Origin: Paralactobacillus_A sp963926925
GTDB lineage: Bacteria; Bacillota; Bacilli; Lactobacillales; Lactobacillaceae
Reading direction: 5' to 3'
Length of the DNA: 25,161 bases
NCBI GenBank assembly: GCA_963926925.1
Contig: CAWUZD010000004.1
Coordinates: 1-25,161, forward strand
Both the position numbers and the translations under genes were made by a program. Within the stretch, counting starts at the first letter, position 1. Each line of letters begins with the position of its first letter. This document shows, piece after piece, positions 15,355 to 24,036 of the stretch. The notes under the pieces were generated by a model that was not told where the DNA came from, ran no database searches, and saw only the letters and a list, made by a program, of their open reading frames with translations.

Positions 15355-16689
15355 TTAACCACGTTTGCGATTACGACGAATTGCAGCGCGACGTGCTAAT
15401 TTCCGCTTTTCAGCGACATCACGTTCAATTGCTGTCTTAATCTTACGTTTATAACCAGGTTTTTTATTCTTCTTAGCTTTTTTAACTAATCCCTTCAAAG
15501 TTGGGTCTAAAGCCATTTGAATTGGTTTCCGCTTATCACGCCGGTTACGATCATGAGTATCAACAATCCCGCCATTAAAAATGGCTTTTGGTTCAAACTT
15601 GATACCCATCTTTTCCAATTCATCAATGCGTTCTTCTTCACCAGGTTCATAGAAGGTTTCTGCAATACCATGCATGTTTTGTCGACCCGTACGACCAACC
15701 CGGTGAATAAAGAATTCCAAATCTTCAGGAACATCATCATTAATAACATGTGATACTCCTTCAATATCGATACCACGTGCTGCTAAGTCAGTAGCAACGA
15801 CATAACGATACTTTAATGCCATTACTTCTTTAATGATACGTTTCCGTTCCCGTGGTTGTAAGCCACCATGAATTTTAGCAACTTTCATCCCTTGATCAGT
15901 CAAATAAGAATGAATTTCATCAACCCGTTGTTTAGTATTAGCAAAAACAATTGCCAAAAACGGATTATCAATCTTTAATAATTGATAAATCAATTTATTC
16001 TTATCGCGACCTTTAGTTGAAAATAACCAGTTTTCAACATTAGGACTAATAACGGTTTGTGATTTAATTTCTTCAACAATTGGATTACGCATATACTTCT
16101 TCAAAAATGGACGTAACTTTTGCGGAATTGTTGCTGAGAAAACTAACATTTGTAAGTTAGCCGGTAAGATACTAGCAATCCGGTCAACGTCAGGCAAGAA
16201 GCCCATATCCAATGTCATATCTGCTTCATCAACAACAAAGGTTGCTGCTTTGTGAATATCCAAAACTTGTGAACGCAACAAATCTAAAATACGACCAGGT
16301 GTCCCAATTACAATTTGTGGTTGGTGAATTGCTAACTTTTCAACTTGCCGTTGCTTATCTGTTCCGCCAATATAACTACCAATATGCACTTGTTGTGGTG
16401 CATACTTTGCCAATTGTTCGGCTGTTTGGGTCAATTGAAATGCTAATTCACGACTTGGTGCTGTAATCACTACTTGAACATAATTAGCATCAAGGTTTAA
16501 TTTATTAAAAATTGGCAATAAAAAGGCATGGGACTTCCCACTACCAGTCCGTGATTGCCCAACGACACTCTTACCACTCATTACCATTGGAATAACACGT
16601 TCTTGGATAGGTGTTGGTTCCTTAAAACCTAATGCATTAATTGCATTTAATAAATAAGGTTGTAAATTAAATTGTTCAAAATTTGCCAT
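15355..16689 (-). CDS. cshB: DEAD-box ATP-dependent RNA helicase (CshB type)
   Basis: A 444-residue cytoplasmic RNA helicase. Motifs in order: Q motif GFKEPTPIQ (21-29), motif I SRTGSGKS (46-53), Ia APSRELAF, TPGRILDL, motif II VDEADM (153-158), motif III FSATIP (184-189), VFANTKQR, ATDLAARGIDI, and motif VI HRVGRTGR. The C-terminal tail is very basic (KKAKKNKKPGYKRK...RRNRKRG), as in cold-shock helicases that bind structured RNA or ribosome precursors. Length and context next to a DHH phosphoesterase fit CshB (B. subtilis YqfR). It follows nrnA by 24 nt and is last in the dtxR-dinB-nrnA-cshB series, before the alaS leader. Confidence 0.92.
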   Translation of the reverse strand: MANFEQFNLQPYLLNAINALGFKEPTPIQERVIPMVMSGKSVVGQSRTGSGKSHAFLLPIFNKLNLDANYVQVVITAPSRELAFQLTQTAEQLAKYAPQQVHIGSYIGGTDKQRQVEKLAIHQPQIVIGTPGRILDLLRSQVLDIHKAATFVVDEADMTLDMGFLPDVDRIASILPANLQMLVFSATIPQKLRPFLKKYMRNPIVEEIKSQTVISPNVENWLFSTKGRDKNKLIYQLLKIDNPFLAIVFANTKQRVDEIHSYLTDQGMKVAKIHGGLQPRERKRIIKEVMALKYRYVVATDLAARGIDIEGVSHVINDDVPEDLEFFIHRVGRTGRQNMHGIAETFYEPGEEERIDELEKMGIKFEPKAIFNGGIVDTHDRNRRDKRKPIQMALDPTLKGLVKKAKKNKKPGYKRKIKTAIERDVAEKRKLARRAAIRRNRKRG

Positions 16690-16713
16690 ATTTTGTTATC
16701 TTTCTTTAAAATC

Positions 16714-17694
16714 TTAGTCTTGTTGTTCGTTTTGTTCTTTTTCAAGTGCTTTATCAGTTAACGCAATTAAACTATCAATCATTTCTTTAGCTTCGGCATC
16801 ATCGACTGCTTTAGCACCACTAGCTAATGGATGACCACCACCATTGTGTTCTTTAGCTAAGCCATTAATAACTGGTCCTTTAGAACGAAGGTGAACACGA
16901 TACTTAAAAGCACCGCTACTTTGTTCAACAAACATTAACCAGTCAACCACGTCGCTTAACCGTCCTGGTGTTGAAACAGCAGCACTTGCCGTTTGAACAT
17001 TCAAACCTAATTTATCTAATACTTCCTTAGATAAAATAATATAGGCTGCGCCATTTTCAGCAATGGTTAAATGATCATAAACATAACTTTGCAATTTAGC
17101 TTGTTGTAAAGTTACTTCATTTAATTTTTGGGTAATTGCAGCATTATCAAAGCCAGTCTTCAATAATTGTGAAGCTAAAGCAAAGGTATGTGCAGTAGTA
17201 TTTGAGTATAAGAAACGACCAGTATCACCAACAATGCCAGCATATAATAACCGCGCTGCTTCTTTAGTCATTTTAAGTTCACCATGGCTAGCATTATAAA
17301 GGTCAACAACCATTGCAGCACAACTAGATGCTTTTTCATTAATCCAATTAATGTTGCCATAAGGATCATCATTAGGATGATGGTCAATTTTAACAATAAA
17401 CTTACCAGTTAAGAAACGTTGGTCACTAACACGTGGCGTATCAGCTGTATCAATAACAATTACCAATGCATCTTGGTAAGTATCATCACTAATTTCATCT
17501 TCATTAGCAAGCCATGTTAAATTACCAACACTCCCACCAACTTGATAAACCTTTTTATCTGGATAAGTAGTCCGAATAATTTCGGCTAAACCAGCTTGTG
17601 AACCTAAAGCGTCTGGATCTGGTGATTCATGACGGTGAATAATAATTGTATGGTATTCTTTAATTTTTTCAATAATTTGATCAGTAATTTCCAT
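16714..17694 (-). CDS. nrnA: DHH/DHHA1 phosphoesterase, NrnA-type oligoribonuclease/pAp phosphatase
   Basis: A 326-residue DHH-superfamily protein. NrnA relatives degrade short RNA oligonucleotides and dephosphorylate pAp in Firmicutes that lack Orn. Metal-site motifs: HRHESPDPDALGS (H20, D26, D28), IDTADT (D82 region) and the signature DHH at 104-106 in KIDHHPND. The C-terminal DHHA1 domain ends with the glycine-rich substrate motif NGGGHPLASGA (~284-294). A GAGGAT ribosome site precedes the ATG at 17694, 19 nt after dinB. The acidic Gln-rich C-terminal tail is probably disordered. Substrate preference (nanoRNA, pAp or cyclic dinucleotide products) cannot be decided from sequence. Confidence 0.87.
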   Translation of the reverse strand: MEITDQIIEKIKEYHTIIIHRHESPDPDALGSQAGLAEIIRTTYPDKKVYQVGGSVGNLTWLANEDEISDDTYQDALVIVIDTADTPRVSDQRFLTGKFIVKIDHHPNDDPYGNINWINEKASSCAAMVVDLYNASHGELKMTKEAARLLYAGIVGDTGRFLYSNTTAHTFALASQLLKTGFDNAAITQKLNEVTLQQAKLQSYVYDHLTIAENGAAYIILSKEVLDKLGLNVQTASAAVSTPGRLSDVVDWLMFVEQSSGAFKYRVHLRSKGPVINGLAKEHNGGGHPLASGAKAVDDAEAKEMIDSLIALTDKALEKEQNEQQD

Positions 17695-17713
17695 CTTTAT
17701 CCTCTTTTAATAT

Positions 17714-18832
17714 TTATTCATCAAATAATGGCAAAGTAATATCCTCATAATTATGAAATGACAATGTTGTCATTGTTATTCCTAATAAGCGAATACTCGT
17801 TTGCATTTTTCCGTACGTCTGCCATAAAGCTAGCGCTGCTTGAAAAATATCGTCAGCTTGATCAATTGCTTTAGGCAAAGTTTGGCGACGGGTAATTGTA
17901 TTAAAATCATTATCACGAATTTTTAAAACAATTGTTTGTCCTTGAGCATTTTGATTTAATAAATCTTGATGCACACGTTGGGCAAGAATTTGTAATTGTG
18001 TAGTAACTTCGGTTTCACTTTGTAAACGACGATCATACGTATGTTCGCGGCCAATTGATTTACGAATTCGTTGGTAAACAACAGGACGATTATCAATACC
18101 ACGGACATGTTGATATAACAAATAACCAGCTTTACCAAATTGTACCATTAATGTATCTAAAGGTACCTGCAATAAATCCGCACCTGTCTGAATATTCATT
18201 GTTAGTAATTTAGGTAAAGTTTTTTTACCAACACCATGAAACTTAGCAATTGGCATTCGTTTTAAGAAATTAATTGCTTGTGCTGGTAAAATAATCGTAC
18301 GTCCATGTGGTTTACGATAATCAGATGCCATTTTAGCTAAAAACTTATTATACGAAATACCAGCCGAACAAATTAAATTAGTCACTTGGTAAATCCGATG
18401 TTGTAACCATTGTGCTAATACAATCGTATCTTGTTGATGAAACTTATTATCAGTAACATCCAAATAAGCTTCATCCAGTGCTACTGGTTCAACTTTGTCA
18501 GTAACCATATAAAAAATTTCATGAATTTGCTGGGAAACCGCACGATATTTAGTAAAATTAGGTCGTTTAAAAACAGCCATCTGCGCTGGCACTAAGCGAC
18601 TAGCTTCAGCAGCACTCATTGCTGAATGAACGCCATAACGTCGTGCTACATAATTAGCAGTCGCAATTACACCATGTCCCCCTGAAGTTCGTGGATCACG
18701 ACTAATCATCAAAGCCTTTTGCTTATAAGCCGGATGATCACGTTCTTCAATCGAAGCATAAAAAGCATCCATATCAATATGAATAATCTTACGATGAGTA
18801 TCATTAATTAACGGTAATTCTAATAATGACAT
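17714..18832 (-). CDS. dinB: DNA polymerase IV (Y-family)
   Basis: A 372-residue error-prone translesion polymerase. Catalytic carboxylates are visible: D20 in HIDMDAFYAS, and D120 and E121 in VALDEAYLDVT. The steric-gate position is Y25. The HhH/thumb region (FHGVGKKTLPKL) and the little-finger domain with the KSIGREHTYDR start are present. The extreme C-terminus, ITLPLFDE, fits a beta-clamp binding peptide. The start is 4 nt after the stop of the DtxR-family gene, with only a weak ribosome site, so translation is likely coupled to it. No LexA-type SOS box was recognised. Confidence 0.95.
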   Translation of the reverse strand: MSLLELPLINDTHRKIIHIDMDAFYASIEERDHPAYKQKALMISRDPRTSGGHGVIATANYVARRYGVHSAMSAAEASRLVPAQMAVFKRPNFTKYRAVSQQIHEIFYMVTDKVEPVALDEAYLDVTDNKFHQQDTIVLAQWLQHRIYQVTNLICSAGISYNKFLAKMASDYRKPHGRTIILPAQAINFLKRMPIAKFHGVGKKTLPKLLTMNIQTGADLLQVPLDTLMVQFGKAGYLLYQHVRGIDNRPVVYQRIRKSIGREHTYDRRLQSETEVTTQLQILAQRVHQDLLNQNAQGQTIVLKIRDNDFNTITRRQTLPKAIDQADDIFQAALALWQTYGKMQTSIRLLGITMTTLSFHNYEDITLPLFDE

Positions 18833-18836
18833 AGGA

Positions 18837-19517
18837 TTATTTCATTTCTTCTTTATCAACAAAAATATGTTCAGCCGCTTTTAAACCAATTTGTAATTCA
18901 CTTTGCTTACGTTGATCATAAATCGTAACAGCACTCGCAAATGAATTAATGCGCCGTACAATAATTTTATCATCAATTGCTAAACCTGTTTCACGAATAT
19001 AGTCTAGTAATTCCCGATCATCAATAAAGCGATCAATTCTAGCTGTTTCACCTTCGTGCAGTGAAGCTAATGATTCATGACTTTGTTGTTCAAAATTACC
19101 ATTAGCATCAGGAATTACTCCACCATGAGGACAACGTTTTGGAAAACCTAAAAAGGCATCTAACCGTTGTGCTAATTCAGCAGTAGTAACATGTTCAAGC
19201 ACTTCAGCTTCAGGATGAACCGTATTAAAAGCATAATGCAATTCTTTAACCAAAAAAACTTCCCATAAACGATGTTTGCGAATTAATAATGCAGCAGCCT
19301 TAATACCCTTCTTAGTCAATTGAATACCTTGATATGGTGTATGGTTCACATAGTGTTCATCAACTAATTTAGATATCATTTCACTGACTGAAGCAGCAGA
19401 AACATTCAAACCACCTAAAATTTGTTTATTTGAGACTTTTTTTGTGTCACCACCAAGTTCAAAAATCATTTTTAAATAATCTTCACGATTTGGTGACATC
19501 TTTGCTGTTGTTGTCAT
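18837..19517 (-). CDS. DtxR/MntR-family metal-dependent transcriptional regulator
   Basis: A 226-residue regulator of the larger (ScaR/SloR-like) DtxR type. The N-terminal winged helix contains SPNREDYLKMIFEL and VSAASVSEMISKL as recognition helix (~8-52). The metal-binding and dimerisation domain contains HRLWEVFLV, FNTVHPEAEVLEH and FPKRCPHGG. A C-terminal FeoA/SH3-like domain covers ~150-220. Such proteins repress Mn2+ or Fe2+ uptake genes when metal is plentiful; which metal applies here cannot be told. The start is uncertain: ATG at 19517 and the internal ATG at 19499 (MSPNRED, the common family start) both lack a good ribosome site. It heads the dtxR-dinB-nrnA-cshB run and has an extended -10 promoter. 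Confidence 0.9.
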   Translation of the reverse strand: MTTTAKMSPNREDYLKMIFELGGDTKKVSNKQILGGLNVSAASVSEMISKLVDEHYVNHTPYQGIQLTKKGIKAAALLIRKHRLWEVFLVKELHYAFNTVHPEAEVLEHVTTAELAQRLDAFLGFPKRCPHGGVIPDANGNFEQQSHESLASLHEGETARIDRFIDDRELLDYIRETGLAIDDKIIVRRINSFASAVTIYDQRKQSELQIGLKAAEHIFVDKEEMK

Positions 19518-19554
19518 TAAGCGATCGACCCAATCCCTATTCCATTATTTTTAT

Positions 19555-19563
19555 ATTATAACA
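19555..19563 (-). promoter_or_regulatory. Extended -10 promoter of the dtxR-dinB cluster
   Basis: The minus strand reads TGTTATAAT, a TGn extended -10 with a perfect TATAAT, ~38 nt before the ATG and directly after the yajC terminator. No -35 match is seen. The surrounding TTATAATATAA is nearly palindromic. Confidence 0.5.
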
Positions 19564-19566
19564 TAC

Positions 19567-19610
19567 AAAAACGTCGCTAGATGCTTGTAAATTAGCATTC
19601 TACCGACGTT
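19567..19610 (-). terminator. yajC terminator
   Basis: A long imperfect hairpin: minus-strand arms 19610-19594 and 19585-19570 (AACGTCG...AGCATT region pairing with GCT...CGACGTT), about 16 pairs with a bulge and an 8-nt loop, followed by TTTTT. It begins 21 nt after the yajC stop. Confidence 0.75.
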
Positions 19611-19631
19611 ATAAATAAATTAATAAAATTA

Positions 19632-20084
19632 TTATTTATCAGAATTTTGATCAGCAGCACTGTCACTAGCTGATTCATCATTAGTAGCTGCATCTGTTGG
19701 CTTAGTTTCTTCAACAGTGGCTTTAGTATCCTTAGTATCAGCATCATCAGCTTTGGTTGCAGTTACTTCTTTATCAGTCTTAGTAGCGGCTTCATTCTTT
19801 TCATCAACGACTTCGCGAATAGCACGTAATTTGAATGTCAAATAAATGCCATCACAGTCTAAAACAACTGTATTCTTATCACGATCGATAGAATCAATTA
19901 CACCATATATGCCACCAATAGTAATGACATGGGCACCTTTTTGAAGATTACTCAACATATTTTGATATTGTTGTTGTTGCTTCTTTTGAGGACGCATCAT
20001 CAAAAAGTATAAAATTCCTAAAAATAATAATGGAATCAAAAGTGAAACAATTGATCCACCTGCTTTAGTTGCACAAATTAACAC
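19632..20084 (-). CDS. yajC: Preprotein translocase accessory subunit YajC
   Basis: A 150-residue single-pass membrane protein that associates with SecDF and the Sec translocon. An N-terminal membrane helix (~10-30) is followed by the family motif MRPQKKQQQQYQNML and the small globular domain with LQKGAHVITIGGIYGVI and VVLDCDGIYLTFKLRAI. From ~95 to the end there is a low-complexity Asp/Thr/Ala/Lys tail, longer than in many YajC proteins and probably disordered. The start is GTG at 20084, with AGAAGGG 11 nt upstream; no in-frame ATG precedes it. It follows tgt by 116 nt, the classical position after queA-tgt. Confidence 0.92.
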   Translation of the reverse strand: MLICATKAGGSIVSLLIPLLFLGILYFLMMRPQKKQQQQYQNMLSNLQKGAHVITIGGIYGVIDSIDRDKNTVVLDCDGIYLTFKLRAIREVVDEKNEAATKTDKEVTATKADDADTKDTKATVEETKPTDAATNDESASDSAADQNSDK

Positions 20085-20120
20085 AGTAAAATCAACCCTT
20101 CTAAGTTTTCTTCATAAAGT

Positions 20121-20165
20121 AATGTACCAAATTTATTATCAAATGTATAGCCCAAATTTATTATC
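20121..20165 (-). repeat. Imperfect tandem direct repeat in the tgt-yajC spacer
   Basis: Two copies of a unit that reads AATGTA...CCAAATTTATTATC on the plus strand: 20121-20140 and 20142-20165. The last 14 bases are identical (20127-20140 and 20152-20165, start-to-start distance 25) and AATGTA is shared; the second copy has 4 extra bases. It lies upstream of the yajC start on the minus strand. Confidence 0.65.
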
Positions 20166-20200
20166 TGATAATTAAAACCGCTAATTTTAAAACATTTTTA

Positions 20201-21343
20201 TTAAAAGCCCTTGCTACCTTCTTTATCAAAACCATAGGCATGGGCAAAGCCACGGGCAAAATCGATTAAGTCATCATCCATAATGGCTTGACGAATTTGT
20301 TGCATTAAGTGTAATAAGAAGTACAAATTATGATAACTAGTTAAGTGCATACCAAATGTTTCGTTAACATGAATCAAATGACGGATATAAGCGCGTGAAT
20401 AATTACGGCATACATAGCAGTCACATTGATCATCTAATGGCGTAAAGTCATGCGCATACTTAGCATTCTTAACAACCAACCGGCCGTGACTTGTCATTAC
20501 AGTACCATTCCGAGCAATTCGGGTTGGCAATACACAGTCAAACATATCAATTCCATGTAAAACACCATTTAGTAAACCATCAGGTGAACCAACACCCATT
20601 AAGTAACGTGGCTTATTTTCTGGTAAAAGCGGTGTTGTATATGAAAGCACTTCAGCCATTTCAGCAGATGATTCACCAACTGATAAACCACCAATGGCAT
20701 AACCAGCAAAATCTAAACTAGTTAAATCACGTGCACTTTGTTCACGTAAATCTCTAAAACCAGCACCTTGAACAATTCCAAATAATCCTTGTGTATCAGG
20801 ATTACGATGTGCCTTTAGGCCCCGTTCAGCCCAACGACTAGTCCGCGCAACAGAATCACGCATGTATTCATAACTTTCAAAAAATGGTGGGCATTCATCC
20901 AAACTCATCATAATGTCGGGTCCCAAATCATTTTCAATATGAATAGCCTTTTCAGGTGATAAGAACAATTTAGCACCACTTGCAGGATCACGGAAGTGCA
21001 CGCCTTCTTCAGAAATATCCCGTAATTTAGCTAATGAAAAGACTTGATAACCACCGGAGTCAGTTAAAATACCACGGTGCCAATTCATAAACTTATGAAG
21101 GCCACCTGCTTCTTTAACAATTTGTTCACCGGGATGTAACCACAAGTGATAAGTATTTGCTAAAATTACGCCCGAACCAATAACATCCAAATCTTCAGGT
21201 GACATGGTCTTAACAGTCGCATTAGTCCCCACTGGCATAAACATTGGTGTTGGAAAAGTACCATGTGGCGTAATAATTTCACCAAGCCGAGCGCCGGTGT
21301 GTTTTTCTGTTTTAATTAAGTGATAACGAACTGGTGATGTCAT
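20201..21343 (-). CDS. tgt: tRNA-guanine transglycosylase
   Basis: Exchanges guanine 34 of GUN-anticodon tRNAs for the queuosine precursor base (preQ1). The 380 residues match the family. Key residues: D95 in LTDSGGYQVFSL, the nucleophilic aspartate D269 in MFDCVLPTRIARNGT, and the zinc site CDCYVC (C307, C309, C312) completed by H338 in SYHNLY. It lies 18 nt after queA, the next enzyme in the same pathway, with an AAAGGAA ribosome site. I see no preQ1 synthesis genes here, so the precursor may be made or imported elsewhere. Confidence 0.97.
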   Translation of the reverse strand: MTSPVRYHLIKTEKHTGARLGEIITPHGTFPTPMFMPVGTNATVKTMSPEDLDVIGSGVILANTYHLWLHPGEQIVKEAGGLHKFMNWHRGILTDSGGYQVFSLAKLRDISEEGVHFRDPASGAKLFLSPEKAIHIENDLGPDIMMSLDECPPFFESYEYMRDSVARTSRWAERGLKAHRNPDTQGLFGIVQGAGFRDLREQSARDLTSLDFAGYAIGGLSVGESSAEMAEVLSYTTPLLPENKPRYLMGVGSPDGLLNGVLHGIDMFDCVLPTRIARNGTVMTSHGRLVVKNAKYAHDFTPLDDQCDCYVCRNYSRAYIRHLIHVNETFGMHLTSYHNLYFLLHLMQQIRQAIMDDDLIDFARGFAHAYGFDKEGSKGF

Positions 21344-21361
21344 AAAAATTCCTTTCTAAAA

Positions 21362-22408
21362 TTATCTTTTAATAAACATTGCATCGCCGAAACTAAAGAA
21401 CCGATACCGTTCTTTAACAGCATGTTGATAAGCTTTTAGTATTAATTCACGGCCAGTAAATGAAGCAACTAGCATAACTAAGGTTGATTTTGGTAAATGG
21501 AAATTAGTAATAAAAGCATCAACTACTTTCCATTGATAACCTGGTTTAATGAAAATATCTGTCCAACCACTATCAGGTTTAATTTCACCATTAAACTTAG
21601 TACCAATCGTTTCTAATGTGCGAATTGAAGTAGTCCCAGTTGCTACAATTCGGCCGCCATTAGCCCGCACTTCATTTAAAGTATTAGCGGCTTCTGGTGT
21701 TAACCGGTAAAATTCACTGTGCATCTTATGATCTTCGATATTCTTTTCAGTTACCGGACGGAATGTTCCTAAACCAACATGCAAAGTTAAATATACTAAT
21801 TTAACACCTTTAGCTTCAACCTTCTTTAATAAATCCTTAGTCCAGTGTAAGCCTGCAGTTGGGGCAGCAGCTGAACCAACTTCCTTAGCATATACAGTTT
21901 GGTAACGATCAGGGTCAGCTAATTTTTCTTTAATATATGGTGGTAATGGCATTTCACCCAATTTATCCAAAATTTCCATAAAGATACCATCATAATAGAA
22001 TTTAATCATGCGCCCACCAAAATCTAATTCTTTGGTAACAACAGCAGTTAATTCGCCATTACCAAAAGTAATCTTAGTACCAACTTTAGCACGACGCGCT
22101 GGATTCATTAATACTTCCCAATTATCGCCTTCAGTATTATTTAATAATAATACTTCGATATGCGCACCAGTATCCTTTTTAATACCGAACAACCGGGCGG
22201 GCATTACCTTAGAATTATTCATTACTAAAGCATCCCCAGCATGTAATTCATCAACAATATCATAAAAGTGTTTATCAGCCATTTTGCCAGTTGTGACATC
22301 CAAAACAAGTAAACGTGAAGTATCACGTTTAGCAACTGGTGTTTGGGCAATTAATTCTTGTGGTAAATCATAATCAAAGTCATCTGTTGTTAAGTGTTCT
22401 TTACTCAT
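21362..22408 (-). CDS. queA: S-adenosylmethionine:tRNA ribosyltransferase-isomerase
   Basis: Transfers and rearranges the ribosyl part of S-adenosylmethionine onto preQ1 in tRNA to give epoxyqueuosine. The 348 residues match the family. Typical blocks: DFDYDLPQELIAQ near the N-terminus, SRLLVLD, NNSKVMPARLFG, AAPTAGLHWT (~190) and the C-terminal NFHLPKSTLVMLVASF. The ATG overlaps the ruvB stop by one base (TAATG), so translation is probably coupled. Together with tgt it forms the queuosine part of this operon. Confidence 0.97.
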   Translation of the reverse strand: MSKEHLTTDDFDYDLPQELIAQTPVAKRDTSRLLVLDVTTGKMADKHFYDIVDELHAGDALVMNNSKVMPARLFGIKKDTGAHIEVLLLNNTEGDNWEVLMNPARRAKVGTKITFGNGELTAVVTKELDFGGRMIKFYYDGIFMEILDKLGEMPLPPYIKEKLADPDRYQTVYAKEVGSAAAPTAGLHWTKDLLKKVEAKGVKLVYLTLHVGLGTFRPVTEKNIEDHKMHSEFYRLTPEAANTLNEVRANGGRIVATGTTSIRTLETIGTKFNGEIKPDSGWTDIFIKPGYQWKVVDAFITNFHLPKSTLVMLVASFTGRELILKAYQHAVKERYRFFSFGDAMFIKR

Positions 22409-23424
22409 TAAAAATTCTCCTTTGTGGGTAATGGAATATTTAAATGTTGATAACTTTTGGTCGTTGCCACCCGACCACGAGCAGTGCGGCGAATAAAGCC
22501 ACTTTGCAATAAATATGGTTCATAAACAGCGGCAATCGTATCAGCATCTTCACCAATATTAGCCGCAATTGTATTTAGTCCTACTGGGCCGCCATGATAT
22601 TCATTAATCATTAATAATAATATCTTCCGGTCAATATCATCTAAACCAGCTTTATCAACAGCTAGTTTGGTTAATGATTGGTCAGCCAATTTTTGATCAA
22701 TTGTCGCTTGGCCAGCAACATTAGCAAAATCACGAATCCGCCGCAATAACCGGTTAGCAATTCGTGGTGTTCCCCGTGAACGCCGGGCAATTTCATGGGC
22801 TCCTGCTTCATTAATTGATAAATTAAAAATCCGTGCTGAACGATTAATAATCTGCGTTAATTCTTCAGGAGTATAGTAAGCCATATGTTCAACAATTCCA
22901 AAACGATCACGAAGTGGTGCTGATAATAAACCGGCACGCGTGGTTGCCCCAATTAATGTAAATGGTGGCAATGGAAAATGAACGGGATGTGCGGTTGGAC
23001 CTTGCCCGACAACAATGTCAATATAAAAATCTTCCATTGCTGAATAAAGCATTTCTTCAACAACTTTAGGCAAACGATGAATTTCATCAATAAATAACAC
23101 ATCCCCTGGCTGTAATTCATTTAGTAATGAAACTAAATCACCAGGACGTTCAATCACTGGACCGCTTGTCGTATGAATATTTACACCTAATTCATTAGCA
23201 ATAATCATTGCTAAAGTGGTTTTACCTAAACCAGGTGGACCATATAACAAAACATGATCCAATGATTCTTCACGTTGTTTGGCAGCTTGAATATACACCG
23301 CCAATTCATTTTTAACATGACTTTGTCCTAAATATTCTTGTAAACTTTGCGGACGTAATGATACTTCAAGAGCACTTTCGTTATTATCAACATTTTGCGA
23401 TGAAGTTAATCTTTCCTCTGTCAT
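22408..23424 (-). CDS. ruvB: Holliday junction branch-migration ATPase RuvB
   Basis: The hexameric AAA+ motor that, with RuvA, drives branch migration at Holliday junctions. The 338 residues match the family. Walker A is GPPGLGKT (62-69), Walker B is FIDEIHRL (111-118), sensor 1 is GATTRAGLLSAPLRDRFG with the arginine finger region, and the C-terminal winged helix contains LLQSGFIRRTARGRVAT. It follows ruvA by 18 nt and overlaps queA by one base. Confidence 0.98.
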   Translation of the reverse strand: MTEERLTSSQNVDNNESALEVSLRPQSLQEYLGQSHVKNELAVYIQAAKQREESLDHVLLYGPPGLGKTTLAMIIANELGVNIHTTSGPVIERPGDLVSLLNELQPGDVLFIDEIHRLPKVVEEMLYSAMEDFYIDIVVGQGPTAHPVHFPLPPFTLIGATTRAGLLSAPLRDRFGIVEHMAYYTPEELTQIINRSARIFNLSINEAGAHEIARRSRGTPRIANRLLRRIRDFANVAGQATIDQKLADQSLTKLAVDKAGLDDIDRKILLLMINEYHGGPVGLNTIAANIGEDADTIAAVYEPYLLQSGFIRRTARGRVATTKSYQHLNIPLPTKENF

Positions 23425-23442
23425 GAATTTTCCTTTCTAAGA

Positions 23443-24036
23443 TTACTTGTGAAGTAATCGTAATGCCGCACGTAAATAATCATTAGTATCGTGAGCTTCA
23501 ACTGTTAATAATTGTGGCTTAATAGCTTTAATTTCACGTTTACTGTATCCTAGCGCTTCTAAAGCGGCAAGACTTTCTTCCAAAAAGTGGTTATTACCTT
23601 CACCAGCAAATAAATCAACATTGGTTTGTGATTGTTCAGAACTACCTAATTTATCCTTCAAATCAAGGATTATTTGCTGAGCCGTTTTTTTACCAACGCC
23701 GGGAAACTTCGTTAAGTATTTTACATCTTCATTATTAATCGCTTGAATTAACCCTTGGTGATCTTCACCGGCCAAAATGGCTAATGCACTTTTGGGACCA
23801 ATTCCTGAAACACTAATTAATTTTTCAAATAAGCGTTTTTCATCTAAGTCAATAAAACCAAATAACGAAACATCATTATCACGAACAGCTTGATAAACAT
23901 AAATTGTTACCGGTTGTTGATTAATTTCATAATAATATGGATTGGCAACAATTAATTTATAACCAATGCCATTAACATCTAAAACTAAATAATCTGGATA
24001 AATGGCCGTAATTATTCCTGTTAAATATTCAAACAT
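23443..24036 (-). CDS. ruvA: Holliday junction DNA-binding protein RuvA
   Basis: Binds four-way junctions as a tetramer and loads RuvB. 197 residues: OB-fold domain I (MFEYLTGIITAIYPDYLVLDVNGIGY), two helix-hairpin-helix motifs (VSGIGPKSALAIL and FPGVGKKTAQQIILDLKDKL), an acidic flexible linker (~135-152) and the C-terminal RuvB-binding three-helix domain ending LRAALRLLHK. The ATG follows the mutL stop with no gap (TAGATG), and the ribosome site lies inside the end of mutL. Confidence 0.97.
   Translation of the reverse strand: MFEYLTGIITAIYPDYLVLDVNGIGYKLIVANPYYYEINQQPVTIYVYQAVRDNDVSLFGFIDLDEKRLFEKLISVSGIGPKSALAILAGEDHQGLIQAINNEDVKYLTKFPGVGKKTAQQIILDLKDKLGSSEQSQTNVDLFAGEGNNHFLEESLAALEALGYSKREIKAIKPQLLTVEAHDTNDYLRAALRLLHK

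Noticed and set aside
20034..20084. Lipoprotein signal at the YajC N-terminus (LICAT)
   Set aside because: The residue before Cys is Ile rather than Gly/Ala/Ser, and the hydrophobic segment follows rather than precedes the cysteine.
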